DNA of 48,033 nucleotides from Ignavibacteria bacterium RIFCSPLOWO2_12_FULL_56_21 (GCA_001802945.1 MHAK01000107.1:1-48033); one strand, 5' to 3'; positions 33,250 through 40,327 are shown, counted from the first letter of the stretch. Made by a program: numbers and translations. The notes: generated from the letters alone by a model not told the origin.

Positions 33250-33906
33250 ATGTCCTGTCGCAATGTGATAGCTATTCTTGCAAGTTTCGCGATGCTCGGC
33301 TCCTGCAAAGATGCGGGTGTGCCTCCTACGCTTCCTCCGGTCATCAGCGATATTGCTCCTGATTCTGCCGCTGTCGGCGATACGGTGACGATCATCGGCA
33401 AGAATTTTGGCTCTGCCCGCGGGTCCAGCACTGTTCGCATCGGATCTGTGAGTTTTTCGTCGTTCATTTCATGGTCTTCAACGCAGATCAGCGCGCGCGT
33501 GCCGGCAGGGGCGCTCAGCAGCAGTGTTGTTGTGACGGTCGACGGAGCGTCAAGCAATGCATTCGCGTACACCATCAAAGGAACCGTCGCAGGCCTCGTT
33601 TCATTCGCCACCGATGTCCAGCCCATATTGAACGCTAACTGTGCCACCTCAGGTTGCCATGCGCCGCCGTCTCCCGCGAGCGGGTTTGATCAGACGACTT
33701 GGGCGGGTGTGCGTGCGGGAGGACAATACTACTTCACAAATGCTGCAAAACCTGGCGACTCGACAAACAGCGGCTACAGAATAGTCCTGCGGGATCTGCC
33801 CGTAGATCCTCGACCCGTCCGTATGCCGTTAGGCAGCCAACCTCTTCCCAACGGCCAGATCGTGACCATTCTGACCTGGGTTCAGCAAGGCGCGCTGGAT
33901 AACTGA
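33250..33906 (+). CDS. IPT/TIG-domain lipoprotein with c-type-cytochrome-like C-terminus
   Basis: A 218-residue protein with a lipobox signal, AMLGSCKDAG (C19). An IPT/TIG domain occupies about 27-108: PPVISDIAPDSAAVGDTVTI, VRIGSVSFSSFISWSSTQI, and VVVTVDGASSNAFAYTI. The last part (about 118-218) opens DVQPILNANCATSGCHAPP, where C131 and C136-H137 form a C-x4-CH variant of the haem motif. Then come GFDQTTWAGVRAGG and MPLGSQPLPNGQIVTILTWV, as in single-haem cytochrome-like proteins of this group. Haem binding is likely but unproven. The frame allows a start two codons earlier at TTG, but the ATG fits the signal. Confidence 0.82.
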   Translation: MSCRNVIAILASFAMLGSCKDAGVPPTLPPVISDIAPDSAAVGDTVTIIGKNFGSARGSSTVRIGSVSFSSFISWSSTQISARVPAGALSSSVVVTVDGASSNAFAYTIKGTVAGLVSFATDVQPILNANCATSGCHAPPSPASGFDQTTWAGVRAGGQYYFTNAAKPGDSTNSGYRIVLRDLPVDPRPVRMPLGSQPLPNGQIVTILTWVQQGALDN

Positions 33907-33930
33907 CAGAACATATCGTCGCAAAAACGA

Positions 33931-33966
33931 GAATGGCTCCGGGTACGCCGGAGCCATTCGTTTTTT
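33931..33966. terminator. Bidirectional rho-independent terminator
   Basis: A 12-base perfect stem (GAATGGCTCCGG with CCGGAGCCATTC) with a five-base loop sits at 33931-33959. TTTTTT follows on the plus strand, and a T5 tract follows on the minus strand. It serves both the plus-strand lipoprotein gene and the minus-strand CHRD gene. Confidence 0.93.
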
Positions 33967-33983
33967 CCGTCCAAACAACGAAT

Positions 33984-35693
33984 CTATTTCAACAAGAGCA
34001 TCCTTCGGGTCTGGACGAGCTTCCCGTCGGCGCTGAGGGAATAAAAATACACCCCGGAGGGAAGAGCGCGCGCTTCGTACGTCGCTCGATGATCGCCGGC
34101 GTCCAGGGACCTGTCGACCAGAGTTGCGACCGGTTGTCCCAGCAGATTGTAGACTTGAAGGACAACACGCGCCGTTCTGGGCAGCGAGAAGTCGATCTGT
34201 GTGCTCGGATTGAACGGATTGGGGAAATTCTGCTTGAGGGCAAATGACTCCGGAACAGGTTGTGAAGCCGCTTCGACCGCTGTCGTAATGCCTGTTCCCG
34301 GTTTGAAATTGCCGCGAATTTCTCCGAGCGGGAATGTTCCGGAATGAATGTTCACATACACATTCCCCCGGATGACCTGGATGAAGTTCGAACCTGGATC
34401 CCATCTTCCACTTGACGTACTATCGACGAAGGTGATCGGATGAATCACGCCCCCGCCCGGGGAAAGATGGAAATGGGACGACGAGCGAGCGCCCGTCATT
34501 CCGGTGTAGGTCACGTGGTAGTCGACGGAATCCTCGTTCAACACTAACCAACCGGTCCCCTTTCCACCGGAAATCGTGCTTGCCTGTGCCCCGTCGAGCG
34601 TAGCCAGGAACGCTCCGTCTTGATGCGCCATGTTGGCGCGGATCTCACCGCTGGAATTCGCTGTCGTATGCACGTTGAAATACAGCCGGTTGCGGACGAA
34701 ATCGGCGAGATCGAGATCGGAAGGAGTGGCCCAGATTCCTGATGCGTGATTGTTCGTCAGCGTGACACCGTGAACTACGGAACCTGTGCGCGAAGTATGG
34801 AAATGACTTCCGGAATTGGGCCCGGTCAATTTTGCGATCGTTACGTCGTAATGTATTGACAGGTCAGGTCGCAGCACGGCCCACACCGTGCCGGTGCCGG
34901 TCGCAGCGGTTGATGCCTGTGCCCCGGTGAGATTTCCGACGGCGGGCAATTCTCCCACGAGATTCAGTTCGGATCGGATGTCTCCGCTGCCGAAGGTTGT
35001 GGAGTGAATGTTCACGTATATCTGTCCCCGCAGAAGCTTTGCGACACTGCTGTCCGGAGGTGAAACCCACGTACCGTCGGCAGTGCTGTCTGTGAACGCC
35101 AGCGTGTGGACCACCGTGGTTTGCGGAAGTGCATGGAAATGCGCGCCCGTTCTGGCACCGGCAAGACCCGCGTACGTCATACGATAGCGAATGTTGCCAG
35201 AGCCGGACGAATCATCGAAGGTCACCCAGCCGGACCCAAGGCCGGTGGATGCTGTTCCCGCTTTCGTTCCGTTCAGAACGATCGGAAATCCATGTTGATG
35301 AGGTTCGGGATACCCCCGAATCTCTCCACCGCCGTTCGCGCTCGTGTGTACGTTCACGTACATTTCATTATTGAAAAGGTGATTGACCATGGTGTCGGGA
35401 ATCGCCCACGAGCCGACAGCCGTTTTTCCGCTGAAGTTGATCGTGTGAACGACCCCTGTTGTCGGCGTATAGTGGAAGTGGGCAAAAGTAATGGTTCCCT
35501 GAAGATTGTTGACCGTAATGTTGTATTGGAGTGTCGTCCTGTCGGAAGACAAGATGAGGAATCCGGAACCTCGACCCGGTGACGTTCCACCGGTATCGAC
35601 GCTGTCCAGACTCACTCGGAAAAAGAGTTCCTGAGCATGCGCAGCAAACACGCATATACTCAAACCGAGCAATGCTGTGACAAGTCGGCGCAT
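33984..35693 (-). CDS. CHRD-repeat protein with type IX secretion sorting domain
   Basis: A 569-residue exported protein with a signal peptide. Four CHRD domains follow, each about 115 residues, carrying an HFH motif (AHFHYT, AHFHAL, SHFHTS, SHFHLS) and ending in NVHT/NIHS and GEIRG or DIRS. The last ~85 residues are a T9SS C-terminal sorting domain: FALKQNFPNPFNPSTQIDFS, LQVYNLLGQPVATLVD, YEARALPSGVYFYSL. It is therefore expected on the cell surface or secreted. CHRD is a chordin-derived domain of unknown bacterial role, and the repeated histidines could bind metal. The ATG at 35693 is chosen because GGAGG lies just upstream; a start five codons earlier lacks it. Confidence 0.9.
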   Translation of the reverse strand: MRRLVTALLGLSICVFAAHAQELFFRVSLDSVDTGGTSPGRGSGFLILSSDRTTLQYNITVNNLQGTITFAHFHYTPTTGVVHTINFSGKTAVGSWAIPDTMVNHLFNNEMYVNVHTSANGGGEIRGYPEPHQHGFPIVLNGTKAGTASTGLGSGWVTFDDSSGSGNIRYRMTYAGLAGARTGAHFHALPQTTVVHTLAFTDSTADGTWVSPPDSSVAKLLRGQIYVNIHSTTFGSGDIRSELNLVGELPAVGNLTGAQASTAATGTGTVWAVLRPDLSIHYDVTIAKLTGPNSGSHFHTSRTGSVVHGVTLTNNHASGIWATPSDLDLADFVRNRLYFNVHTTANSSGEIRANMAHQDGAFLATLDGAQASTISGGKGTGWLVLNEDSVDYHVTYTGMTGARSSSHFHLSPGGGVIHPITFVDSTSSGRWDPGSNFIQVIRGNVYVNIHSGTFPLGEIRGNFKPGTGITTAVEAASQPVPESFALKQNFPNPFNPSTQIDFSLPRTARVVLQVYNLLGQPVATLVDRSLDAGDHRATYEARALPSGVYFYSLSADGKLVQTRRMLLLK

Positions 35694-35887
35694 AAGACCT
35701 CCATGCATTGTGAATGAAAGTTGAAGTTGGACTATTGGTAGCTCTGGGAGAACCCGAATCCATATGGGATGAAGAGATTCTCAAGAACGAGAATCCTTAG
35801 GAAGGTTCTGATTTTGGGATTGAAAATCAAGACCGCCGCCGGCTATGAGACCGCCGTCACACGAGAGAGGTTCGAGGAGGAAAACAA

Positions 35888-35922
35888 AGACAGCCTTTGG
35901 TTGACCCAAAGACTGTCTCATT
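35888..35922 (-). terminator. Hairpin downstream of the bacilliredoxin gene
   Basis: AGACAG and CTTTGG pair with CCAAAG and CTGTCT with one mismatch (35888-35918). On the minus strand it is followed by TTGTTTTCC, suitable for termination of the redox operon ending at 35942. Confidence 0.65.
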
Positions 35923-35941
35923 GTGAAACGTTGGTGACGCT

Positions 35942-36373
35942 TTACGCGGTCTGAGGTTCTTTGCAGTGCCGCTGAAACGCGGAAACCAGAGCTTCCGTCA
36001 CTTGATCAACCGAATGCCCCTCGATCTGATTTCGGTGGATCATTTCCGCAAGCTTTCCGTCCCGCATTAGGGCAAATGATGGGGACGACGGCGGGATGTC
36101 CGCTCCGAAGTATTGCCGGGCGCGTGCAGTCGCTTCGCGATCGGTGCTTGCGAAGACCGTCACGAGTGCATCCGGCTTCACGCTATGCTGCAGCGCCTTG
36201 GCGAGAGCCGGCCGGGCCGTACCGCCTGCGCAGCCGCACGTGCTGTTGATGACGACAAGCATTGTGCCCTTATGTTTCGGGAGCATCTCATCGACCTCTT
36301 CGGGCGTTCGAAGCTCCCGGGCACCAAGCCTGGTCACTTCCTCGCGCATCTGCTTCACGAGAATATCGTACAT
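35942..36373 (-). CDS. BrxA/BrxB family bacilliredoxin
   Basis: A 143-residue thioredoxin-fold protein with the CGC active-site motif (NSTCGCAGG, C46 and C48), typical of the BrxA/BrxB (YphP/YqiW) family. They reduce mixed disulfides of bacillithiol with protein thiols. Further support is RPALAKALQHSVKPD, VFASTDREATARAR and PSSPSFALMRDGKL. An AAGGAGG Shine-Dalgarno stands just before the ATG at 36373. The presence of bacillithiol in the organism would need the bshABC genes, which are not in the window. It follows an unknown 90-residue gene by 23 bases. Confidence 0.92.
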   Translation of the reverse strand: MYDILVKQMREEVTRLGARELRTPEEVDEMLPKHKGTMLVVINSTCGCAGGTARPALAKALQHSVKPDALVTVFASTDREATARARQYFGADIPPSSPSFALMRDGKLAEMIHRNQIEGHSVDQVTEALVSAFQRHCKEPQTA

Positions 36374-36396
36374 GTACTTCCTCCTTGAGTGGAAAT

Positions 36397-36669
36397 CTAT
36401 TGCGTCCGCATATGGGGCGGACGAAATCCCCGGTATGTATCGTACTGTGAATCGTACCACAACAGGTTGAAATCTTTGTCCCTCAACGTGCCGCCGGAGG
36501 GATAGAGATAGAACACCGCAACCCGTCCGGTTGGTTTCGAGCTCGGTTTTCCCCGCTCGTCGGCATAGAATTCAAGAACGTAATAGCCATTGCGGAAAGC
36601 CGCCGTTTCCAGCTGGGCTCGCAGATTGTCGTTCGTGAAGAGCTTGAGGTCGGGGGCCGCCGAATTCAT
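36397..36669 (-). CDS. Conserved-looking protein of unknown function, 90 residues
   Basis: Starts MNSAAPDLKLFTNDNLRAQL and has beta-rich segments YYVLEFYADERG and GRVAVFYLYPSGGTLRDKD, ending FRPPHMRTQ. No signal peptide or helix for a membrane is visible, and I do not recognise the family. It is 23 bases upstream of the bacilliredoxin gene and downstream of the GroES-like gene. The ATG at 36669 is chosen because the eight extra upstream codons read into a region near the repeat at 36687. Confidence 0.65.
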   Translation of the reverse strand: MNSAAPDLKLFTNDNLRAQLETAAFRNGYYVLEFYADERGKPSSKPTGRVAVFYLYPSGGTLRDKDFNLLWYDSQYDTYRGFRPPHMRTQ

Positions 36670-36686
36670 ACTAAGCTGGATCAATA

Positions 36687-36808
36687 ACGCCAAGTCGCCA
36701 AGACGGCCAAGGGCGCCAAAAGTTCATTGATAATTCCTTCCTCAACACTGTTCTTCCTTGGCGACCTTGGCGGAACATGTCATAACTGCGACTTGGCACC
36801 TTGGCGTT
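36687..36808. repeat. Family GCCAAG hairpin repeat, copy 4
   Basis: The left arm (36689-36719) has GCCAAGTC, GCCAAGACG, GCCAAGGGC and GCCAAA. The right side has CTTGGCGACC, CTTGGCGG and a further CTTGGCACC, CTTGGCG. It lies between the GroES-like and the 90-residue genes, within a probable operon. Confidence 0.85.
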
Positions 36809-36827
36809 TCGGAATGTGCCAAGACCC

Positions 36828-37208
36828 TCAGATCCCATCCAGCACATTCGGCCGAATAAGCATAAGAATATTGCTGTGTGAGACGATAAGATATCGTTGG
36901 TTCTCGTATTCGACCTCGATCGCGGAGTCGCGCAGAAAAAGCGCATAGTCTCCCTCTTCCGCCTGCAAAGGGAGATACTTCACCGGTTCTTTTGGCGTTG
37001 TGGACCAGGATTCCTGGTCGATGAAATGGGGATTGGGGACGGCGTATCCGGGTCCCACCTGCATAACCATTCCGCTCTGGATCTTCTCCTTTTCCCGGAC
37101 ACCGGGCGGGAGGTACAGCCCATGCGCAGATTTTTCTGCATCGCGGTCGGGCGAGATAAGCACTTTGTCGCCCACAAGGATGATCTTACGGCGTGTTTTC
37201 AGTTCCAT
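36828..37208 (-). CDS. GroES-like co-chaperone protein
   Basis: A 126-residue protein with the Cpn10 order: LVGDKVLISPDRDAEKSAHG, LYLPPGVREKEKIQSG, VMQVGPGY, then LPLQAEEGDYALFLRDSAIE and LIVSHSNILMLIRPN. It is longer than canonical GroES (about 97) through a 20-residue insertion (NPHFIDQESWSTTPKEPVKY), and the mobile loop is altered. No groEL neighbour exists, so it may be a diverged paralogue. It is first of a three-gene run with the unknown gene and bacilliredoxin. The start at 37208 fits the Cpn10 N-terminus. Confidence 0.8.
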   Translation of the reverse strand: MELKTRRKIILVGDKVLISPDRDAEKSAHGLYLPPGVREKEKIQSGMVMQVGPGYAVPNPHFIDQESWSTTPKEPVKYLPLQAEEGDYALFLRDSAIEVEYENQRYLIVSHSNILMLIRPNVLDGI

Positions 37209-37211
37209 TAT

Positions 37212-37242
37212 TAAATATAGTAAACCTTTTGGGTCCCTGCAA
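37212..37242 (-). promoter_or_regulatory. FCB-type promoter for the GroES-like gene
   Basis: On the minus strand TTG (37242-37240) and TATATTTA (37219-37212) are separated by 20 bases. The ATG follows only three bases after the -7 element, so the mRNA would be leaderless. Its -33 element is half of the CAATTG palindrome shared with the divergent promoter. Confidence 0.6.
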
Positions 37243-37273
37243 TTGCGTCCCCCGGGGAGACGAAGTATATTGC
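37243..37273 (+). promoter_or_regulatory. FCB-type promoter for the C45-like hydrolase gene
   Basis: TTG at 37243-37245 and TATATTGC at 37266-37273 are separated by 20 bases. The -33 element abuts the -33 element of the minus-strand promoter (CAATTG). The gene starts at 37319 with an AAGGAG site. Confidence 0.55.
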
Positions 37274-37318
37274 GCGCGAACGTAGTGAACCACTCCGCCA
37301 AAATGTGAAGGAGTTGCT

Positions 37319-38710
37319 ATGAGAACATTGCAAGTGTTCATGTCGATTGCGATCGTCATCATGAGTGCGCGTGCCGACGATCCTCGATTGAAGAAAGCGG
37401 GCCGCGAAGATCGCAACGGCTGGATCTCCGTTCATCTCGAAGGTACACCCGCAGAGATCGGCTTCCAGCACGGATATCTTCTTGCGCCGGAGATCGATGA
37501 CGTCCTTCGCATGTACGCATATTACATCAACGGCTCGGTGAAAAAAGACTGGTCGTTCTTCCGCGAGGCGGCAGAGCGGCTCTTCTGGCCGAAGCTCGAA
37601 AAGGAATATCAGGACGAGATCCTGGGGATCGTCGAAGGACTAAAAGCGCGCGGCTATGCATATGACAACATCGACATCACCGCGCTCAATGGCAACATCG
37701 AACTCGTCTCGTACTACCTGCCGTATCTTGCCAACAAGATCAAGGCGGATTCAATGAACAACCGTGCTCCTGGATATTGCAGCGCCTTCATCGCGACGGG
37801 CAGCTACACGGAGGATGGAAAGATCGTTATCGCGCACAACAACTGGAGCGAATATGTCGTTGGCCAGCGGTGGAACGTTATCGCCGACATCGTTCCGGTG
37901 AAGGGACATCGTATCCTCATGGATTGCATGCCGGGGTTCATCCACAGCGGCGACGACTTCGCCATCAACGATGCGGGTCTCCTGTATACGGAAACGACAA
38001 TCACCCAATTCAAGGGGTTCGATGAAACGGGCCTTCCCGAGTTCATGCGTGCGCGAAAGGCGGCTCAGTATGGGGAATCCATCGACGATTTCATTCGGAT
38101 CATGAAGACCGGAAACAACGGAGCCTATGCGAACGACTGGCTGGTGGGGGACACGAAGACCAACGAGATCGCACGCGTTGAACTGGGTCTAAAGAACACG
38201 AGAGTATGGCGGACGACCGACGGCATGTATGTTGGCAGCAACTTTGCGAGCGATGAGGCGCTCATTAAAGAAGAGACCACATTCGACCCGAAGAATTCCA
38301 CATCATCGCCGAATGCCCGAAAACTCCGCTGGGAACAGATCGTAGGTCGGCACAAAGGGAAGGTGAACGCAGAGTTGGCCAAGGAATTCGAAGGGGACCA
38401 TTTCGACGCTCTTGCGGGCAAAGAACAGATGAACCGATGCGTCATTTGCGGCCACAATGACCGCGACCCTATCGGCACGGCCGAATTCAGCTGGCCCCCG
38501 TTCTTCCCGGCTGGAGCCGTGCAAGGGAAGATGACGACAACCTCTCTTGCCAAAGAGATGAAGCTCTGGGCCCGCATGGGTCATCCTTGCGGCGAGGATT
38601 TTCTTGCAAAGCCGTTCTTCGAGCTGCATCCGGAATTCGCATGGCAGGGGAAATTCCTGCGGGACATGAAAGGGCAGCCGTGGACGATGTTTGAGGCGAA
38701 GGGGAAATGA
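37319..38710 (+). CDS. Secreted C45-type (phospholipase B/acyltransferase-like) Ntn hydrolase
   Basis: A 463-residue protein with a short signal-like N-terminus. The conserved N-terminal region EGTPAEIGFQHGYLLAPEI and FWPKLEKEYQDEILGIVEGL leads to GYCSAFIATGSYTEDGKIV, where C153 is the expected N-terminal nucleophile after self-cleavage. VIAHNNWSEYVVGQRWNVI follows. AKEMKLWARMGHPCGEDF is near the C-terminus. The order matches the peptidase C45/acyl-CoA:6-aminopenicillanic-acid transferase and phospholipase-B-like group. The natural substrate is unknown. An AAGGAG Shine-Dalgarno precedes the ATG by five bases, and a hairpin terminator follows. Confidence 0.83.
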   Translation: MRTLQVFMSIAIVIMSARADDPRLKKAGREDRNGWISVHLEGTPAEIGFQHGYLLAPEIDDVLRMYAYYINGSVKKDWSFFREAAERLFWPKLEKEYQDEILGIVEGLKARGYAYDNIDITALNGNIELVSYYLPYLANKIKADSMNNRAPGYCSAFIATGSYTEDGKIVIAHNNWSEYVVGQRWNVIADIVPVKGHRILMDCMPGFIHSGDDFAINDAGLLYTETTITQFKGFDETGLPEFMRARKAAQYGESIDDFIRIMKTGNNGAYANDWLVGDTKTNEIARVELGLKNTRVWRTTDGMYVGSNFASDEALIKEETTFDPKNSTSSPNARKLRWEQIVGRHKGKVNAELAKEFEGDHFDALAGKEQMNRCVICGHNDRDPIGTAEFSWPPFFPAGAVQGKMTTTSLAKEMKLWARMGHPCGEDFLAKPFFELHPEFAWQGKFLRDMKGQPWTMFEAKGK

Positions 38711-38721
38711 CGTATAATAGG

Positions 38722-38752
38722 AAGTGCCCGACCCCCTAGAGATCGGGCACTT
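38722..38752 (+). terminator. Hairpin terminator after the C45-like gene
   Basis: AAGTGCCCGA pairs with TCGGGCACTT around an 11-base loop, twelve bases after the stop codon. The following tract (TCTCTG) is only weakly T-rich, so it may be an attenuated or bidirectional element. Confidence 0.7.
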
Positions 38753-38815
38753 CTCTGTAAAAGGTTTTCTTCTATGGGCGACGAACCGAGCTTCGGCCAA
38801 ACATGGCCGCTCGCA

Positions 38816-38983
38816 TCAAGACCCTGACTCGCTTTCCTTCTTTTCTTCAGTTGGCGGCTTGGGTGTTTCCTCTGTTGCCGGCGGCTGCTCGGGGCCGAAC
38901 TTCTTCAACCGCTTTTCTTCCTGTTTTTTCTTTTTGGCGATGTCTCGTTGACGCTTTTCGTACGCGTAGTTGATCTTTGCCAT
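38816..38983 (-). CDS. Small Lys/Glu-rich protein, 55 residues
   Basis: The minus-strand frame starts MAKINYAYEKRQRDIAKKKK and continues QEEKRLKKFGPEQPPATEE to KESESGS. An AAGGAG Shine-Dalgarno lies about ten bases before the ATG. Small proteins of the MAKINY-EKRQ type occur as hypothetical proteins in various bacteria, so I believe this is a real gene. It is extremely charged, likely partly disordered, and may bind nucleic acid or ribosomes; that is inference. No gene is close enough to call an operon. Confidence 0.62.
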   Translation of the reverse strand: MAKINYAYEKRQRDIAKKKKQEEKRLKKFGPEQPPATEETPKPPTEEKKESESGS

Positions 38984-39043
38984 CGTCGACACTCTCCTTG
39001 TTATAACTGCGTGGGAATAGCTCCAAAGCGTTTAATGTAAGAC

Positions 39044-39414
39044 CGCCGAACGGCGGAACACCCTGACATTTGGATAACTCGGTACGCTCAGGTCAGCACG
39101 TAGGTACGCAACACCTTTCGCTTCGAGCGTTTTATCTTTCCAATCTACCCTCCTCGATATTGCAATCTTTGGTGGGAGCGGCCCGCCAAAAGGTGAAGCA
39201 CGGCGGGCAAGCGGGAGTTGTTGAAATTTCCCGGCGAGCGATGCTCAGCGAGCCGAGGGAAATTTCAATCCCGCACGTTTTCTGTGCGGGAAACCCAACC
39301 CACGTAACCTAAAGTTGCACCGTACGGACCCTGCCAAACAACGGCGGGGTTCTCAATTCGGCATCGAACTTAGCTTCGGTCGCTTCCGCGACCTCGCTAA
39401 GTTCGGCCGAATTG
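39044..39414. repeat. Intergenic region with a series of hairpins near tRNA-Pro
   Basis: The 435 bases between the 55-residue gene and tRNA-Pro hold no convincing gene, but five dyads. They are CCGCC/GGCGG at about 39045-39058; GCCCGCC/GGCGGGC (39181-39208); a 12-base stem TTGAAATTTCCC/GGGAAATTTCAA (39221-39268); CCCGCAC/GTGCGGG (39270-39290); and a long one with CAATTCGGC and CGAACTTAGC pairing GCTAAGTTCG and GCCGAATTG (39354-39414). The last encloses a GGTCGC/GCGACC inner hairpin and may terminate or process the tRNA transcript. No run of Ts follows. Confidence 0.7.
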
Positions 39415-39418
39415 GAAG

Positions 39419-39492
39419 TCGGGACGGCGGGATTTGAACCCGCGACCCCTTGCACCCCAAGCAAGTGCGCTACCAGGCTGCGCTACGTCCCG
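39419..39492 (-). tRNA. tRNA-Pro (anticodon GGG)
   Basis: A 74-base tRNA on the minus strand. The acceptor stem is CGGGACG/CGTCCCG with discriminator A at 39419. The D arm is GCGCAGCCTGGTAGCGC, the anticodon stem-loop is CTTGC TTGGGGT GCAAG (anticodon GGG at positions 34-36), and the T arm contains GGGTTCGAATCCC. The first base pair C1-G72 is typical of tRNA-Pro. CCA is not encoded and must be added after transcription. Confidence 0.96.
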
Positions 39493-39498
39493 CATACA

Positions 39499-39530
39499 CA
39501 AATCTACGCAATATTCCCTCTCATTTCAAT
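39499..39530 (-). promoter_or_regulatory. FCB-type promoter for tRNA-Pro
   Basis: Reading the minus strand, ATTG (39530-39527) and TAGATTTG (39506-39499) are separated by 20 bases, a near-exact TTTG-N20-TAnnTTTG. The tRNA begins six bases further on. The -33 element lies in the 3' end of the deacetylase-like gene. Confidence 0.7.
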
Positions 39531-40327
39531 TGAACGACCGCAGACAGCGGCTCGAACCGATACTTGCGCCCGATCAGCGTTTTCAAGAGCGAGTCCAGTC
39601 GCTCGTGCAATGGGTCCGGTCTCTTTGGATCGACGCCTATGTGCATGAGAAGCAGAAAGCCGTTCAACCCGGTCGGCGAACTGGATTCGTACCTGAGTAT
39701 TCGAGCAACAATGCTGTCCGAGGTTACGTACTTCGCTTGCATGTCGGGAGTCGTATAGTCTGCGTTTGAAGAGGTTCCCGGTGTGAAGTTCACGAGCGTC
39801 ACTCCCTCCGACAACGCCCACGAGGCGATCACATCGTTGTACCATTCATACGGCGGCATGAATATCGGCGTCCGCTCGATGCCATGCACCGCCATCGCCG
39901 TGTAATTGTCGTCAAGATCCTTCTGGAATTGCTTGCGCGTGACCAGCAACGAATCCCTGTCTTCCCAGGTGCAATACAGGAGATGCTTGTCGGAGTGCGG
40001 ACCGAGGTCGTGACCGTCTTTGTGCAGGCCGGCGATGATTCCGGAAAAAGCGGGATTGCGGTAAAATTCTCCAGTGAGAAAGAAAGAAGCCTTGATGCGG
40101 TGGCGGGAGAGAACGCGGCGGATGGTTTCGGCGCCGTTGGCGAATTCATGCCCGGTGAAGACGAGATGGATTCGTCGGACGGTTGTGTCGGTGCGGATCA
40201 AGGCGCCGTGGTCGAGGATACCGTTTAACCGCTGAGCCTCAGTGCGTGCGGTCAAGAGAGCCAGGCACAATAAGATCGTCGAGATGAATGAGCGGTGTTG
40301 GCCCGCAACCTGTTTGGTCTTCATCAT
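39521..40327 (-). CDS. Secreted polysaccharide-deacetylase-like (NodB) protein
   Basis: A 268-residue protein with a signal sequence (about 12-31, STILLCLALLTARTEA). NodB-like motifs are present but altered. Motif 1, normally TFDDG, is LVFTGHEFANGA, so both aspartates are replaced at that place (H/E). Motif 2 is intact as DLGPHSDKHLLY. Motif 3 is IFMPPYEWYND. It may therefore bind metal differently, or be a divergent subgroup seen in Bacteroidota that uses the GHE triplet. Deacetylase activity is not certain. A TATATTTG at 40363-40370 on the minus strand could be its -7 element. Confidence 0.8.
   Translation of the reverse strand: MMKTKQVAGQHRSFISTILLCLALLTARTEAQRLNGILDHGALIRTDTTVRRIHLVFTGHEFANGAETIRRVLSRHRIKASFFLTGEFYRNPAFSGIIAGLHKDGHDLGPHSDKHLLYCTWEDRDSLLVTRKQFQKDLDDNYTAMAVHGIERTPIFMPPYEWYNDVIASWALSEGVTLVNFTPGTSSNADYTTPDMQAKYVTSDSIVARILRYESSSPTGLNGFLLLMHIGVDPKRPDPLHERLDSLLKTLIGRKYRFEPLSAVVQLK

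Noticed and set aside
39070-39312. Plus-strand 80-residue frame in the hairpin region
   Set aside because: It is made from dyads and includes no domain; codon pattern is unlike neighbours.
39412-39769. Plus-strand frames across tRNA-Pro and the deacetylase-like gene
   Set aside because: They read through the tRNA and the antisense of a recognised gene; the TAGFEPATP-like peptide is the common false product of tRNA sequence.
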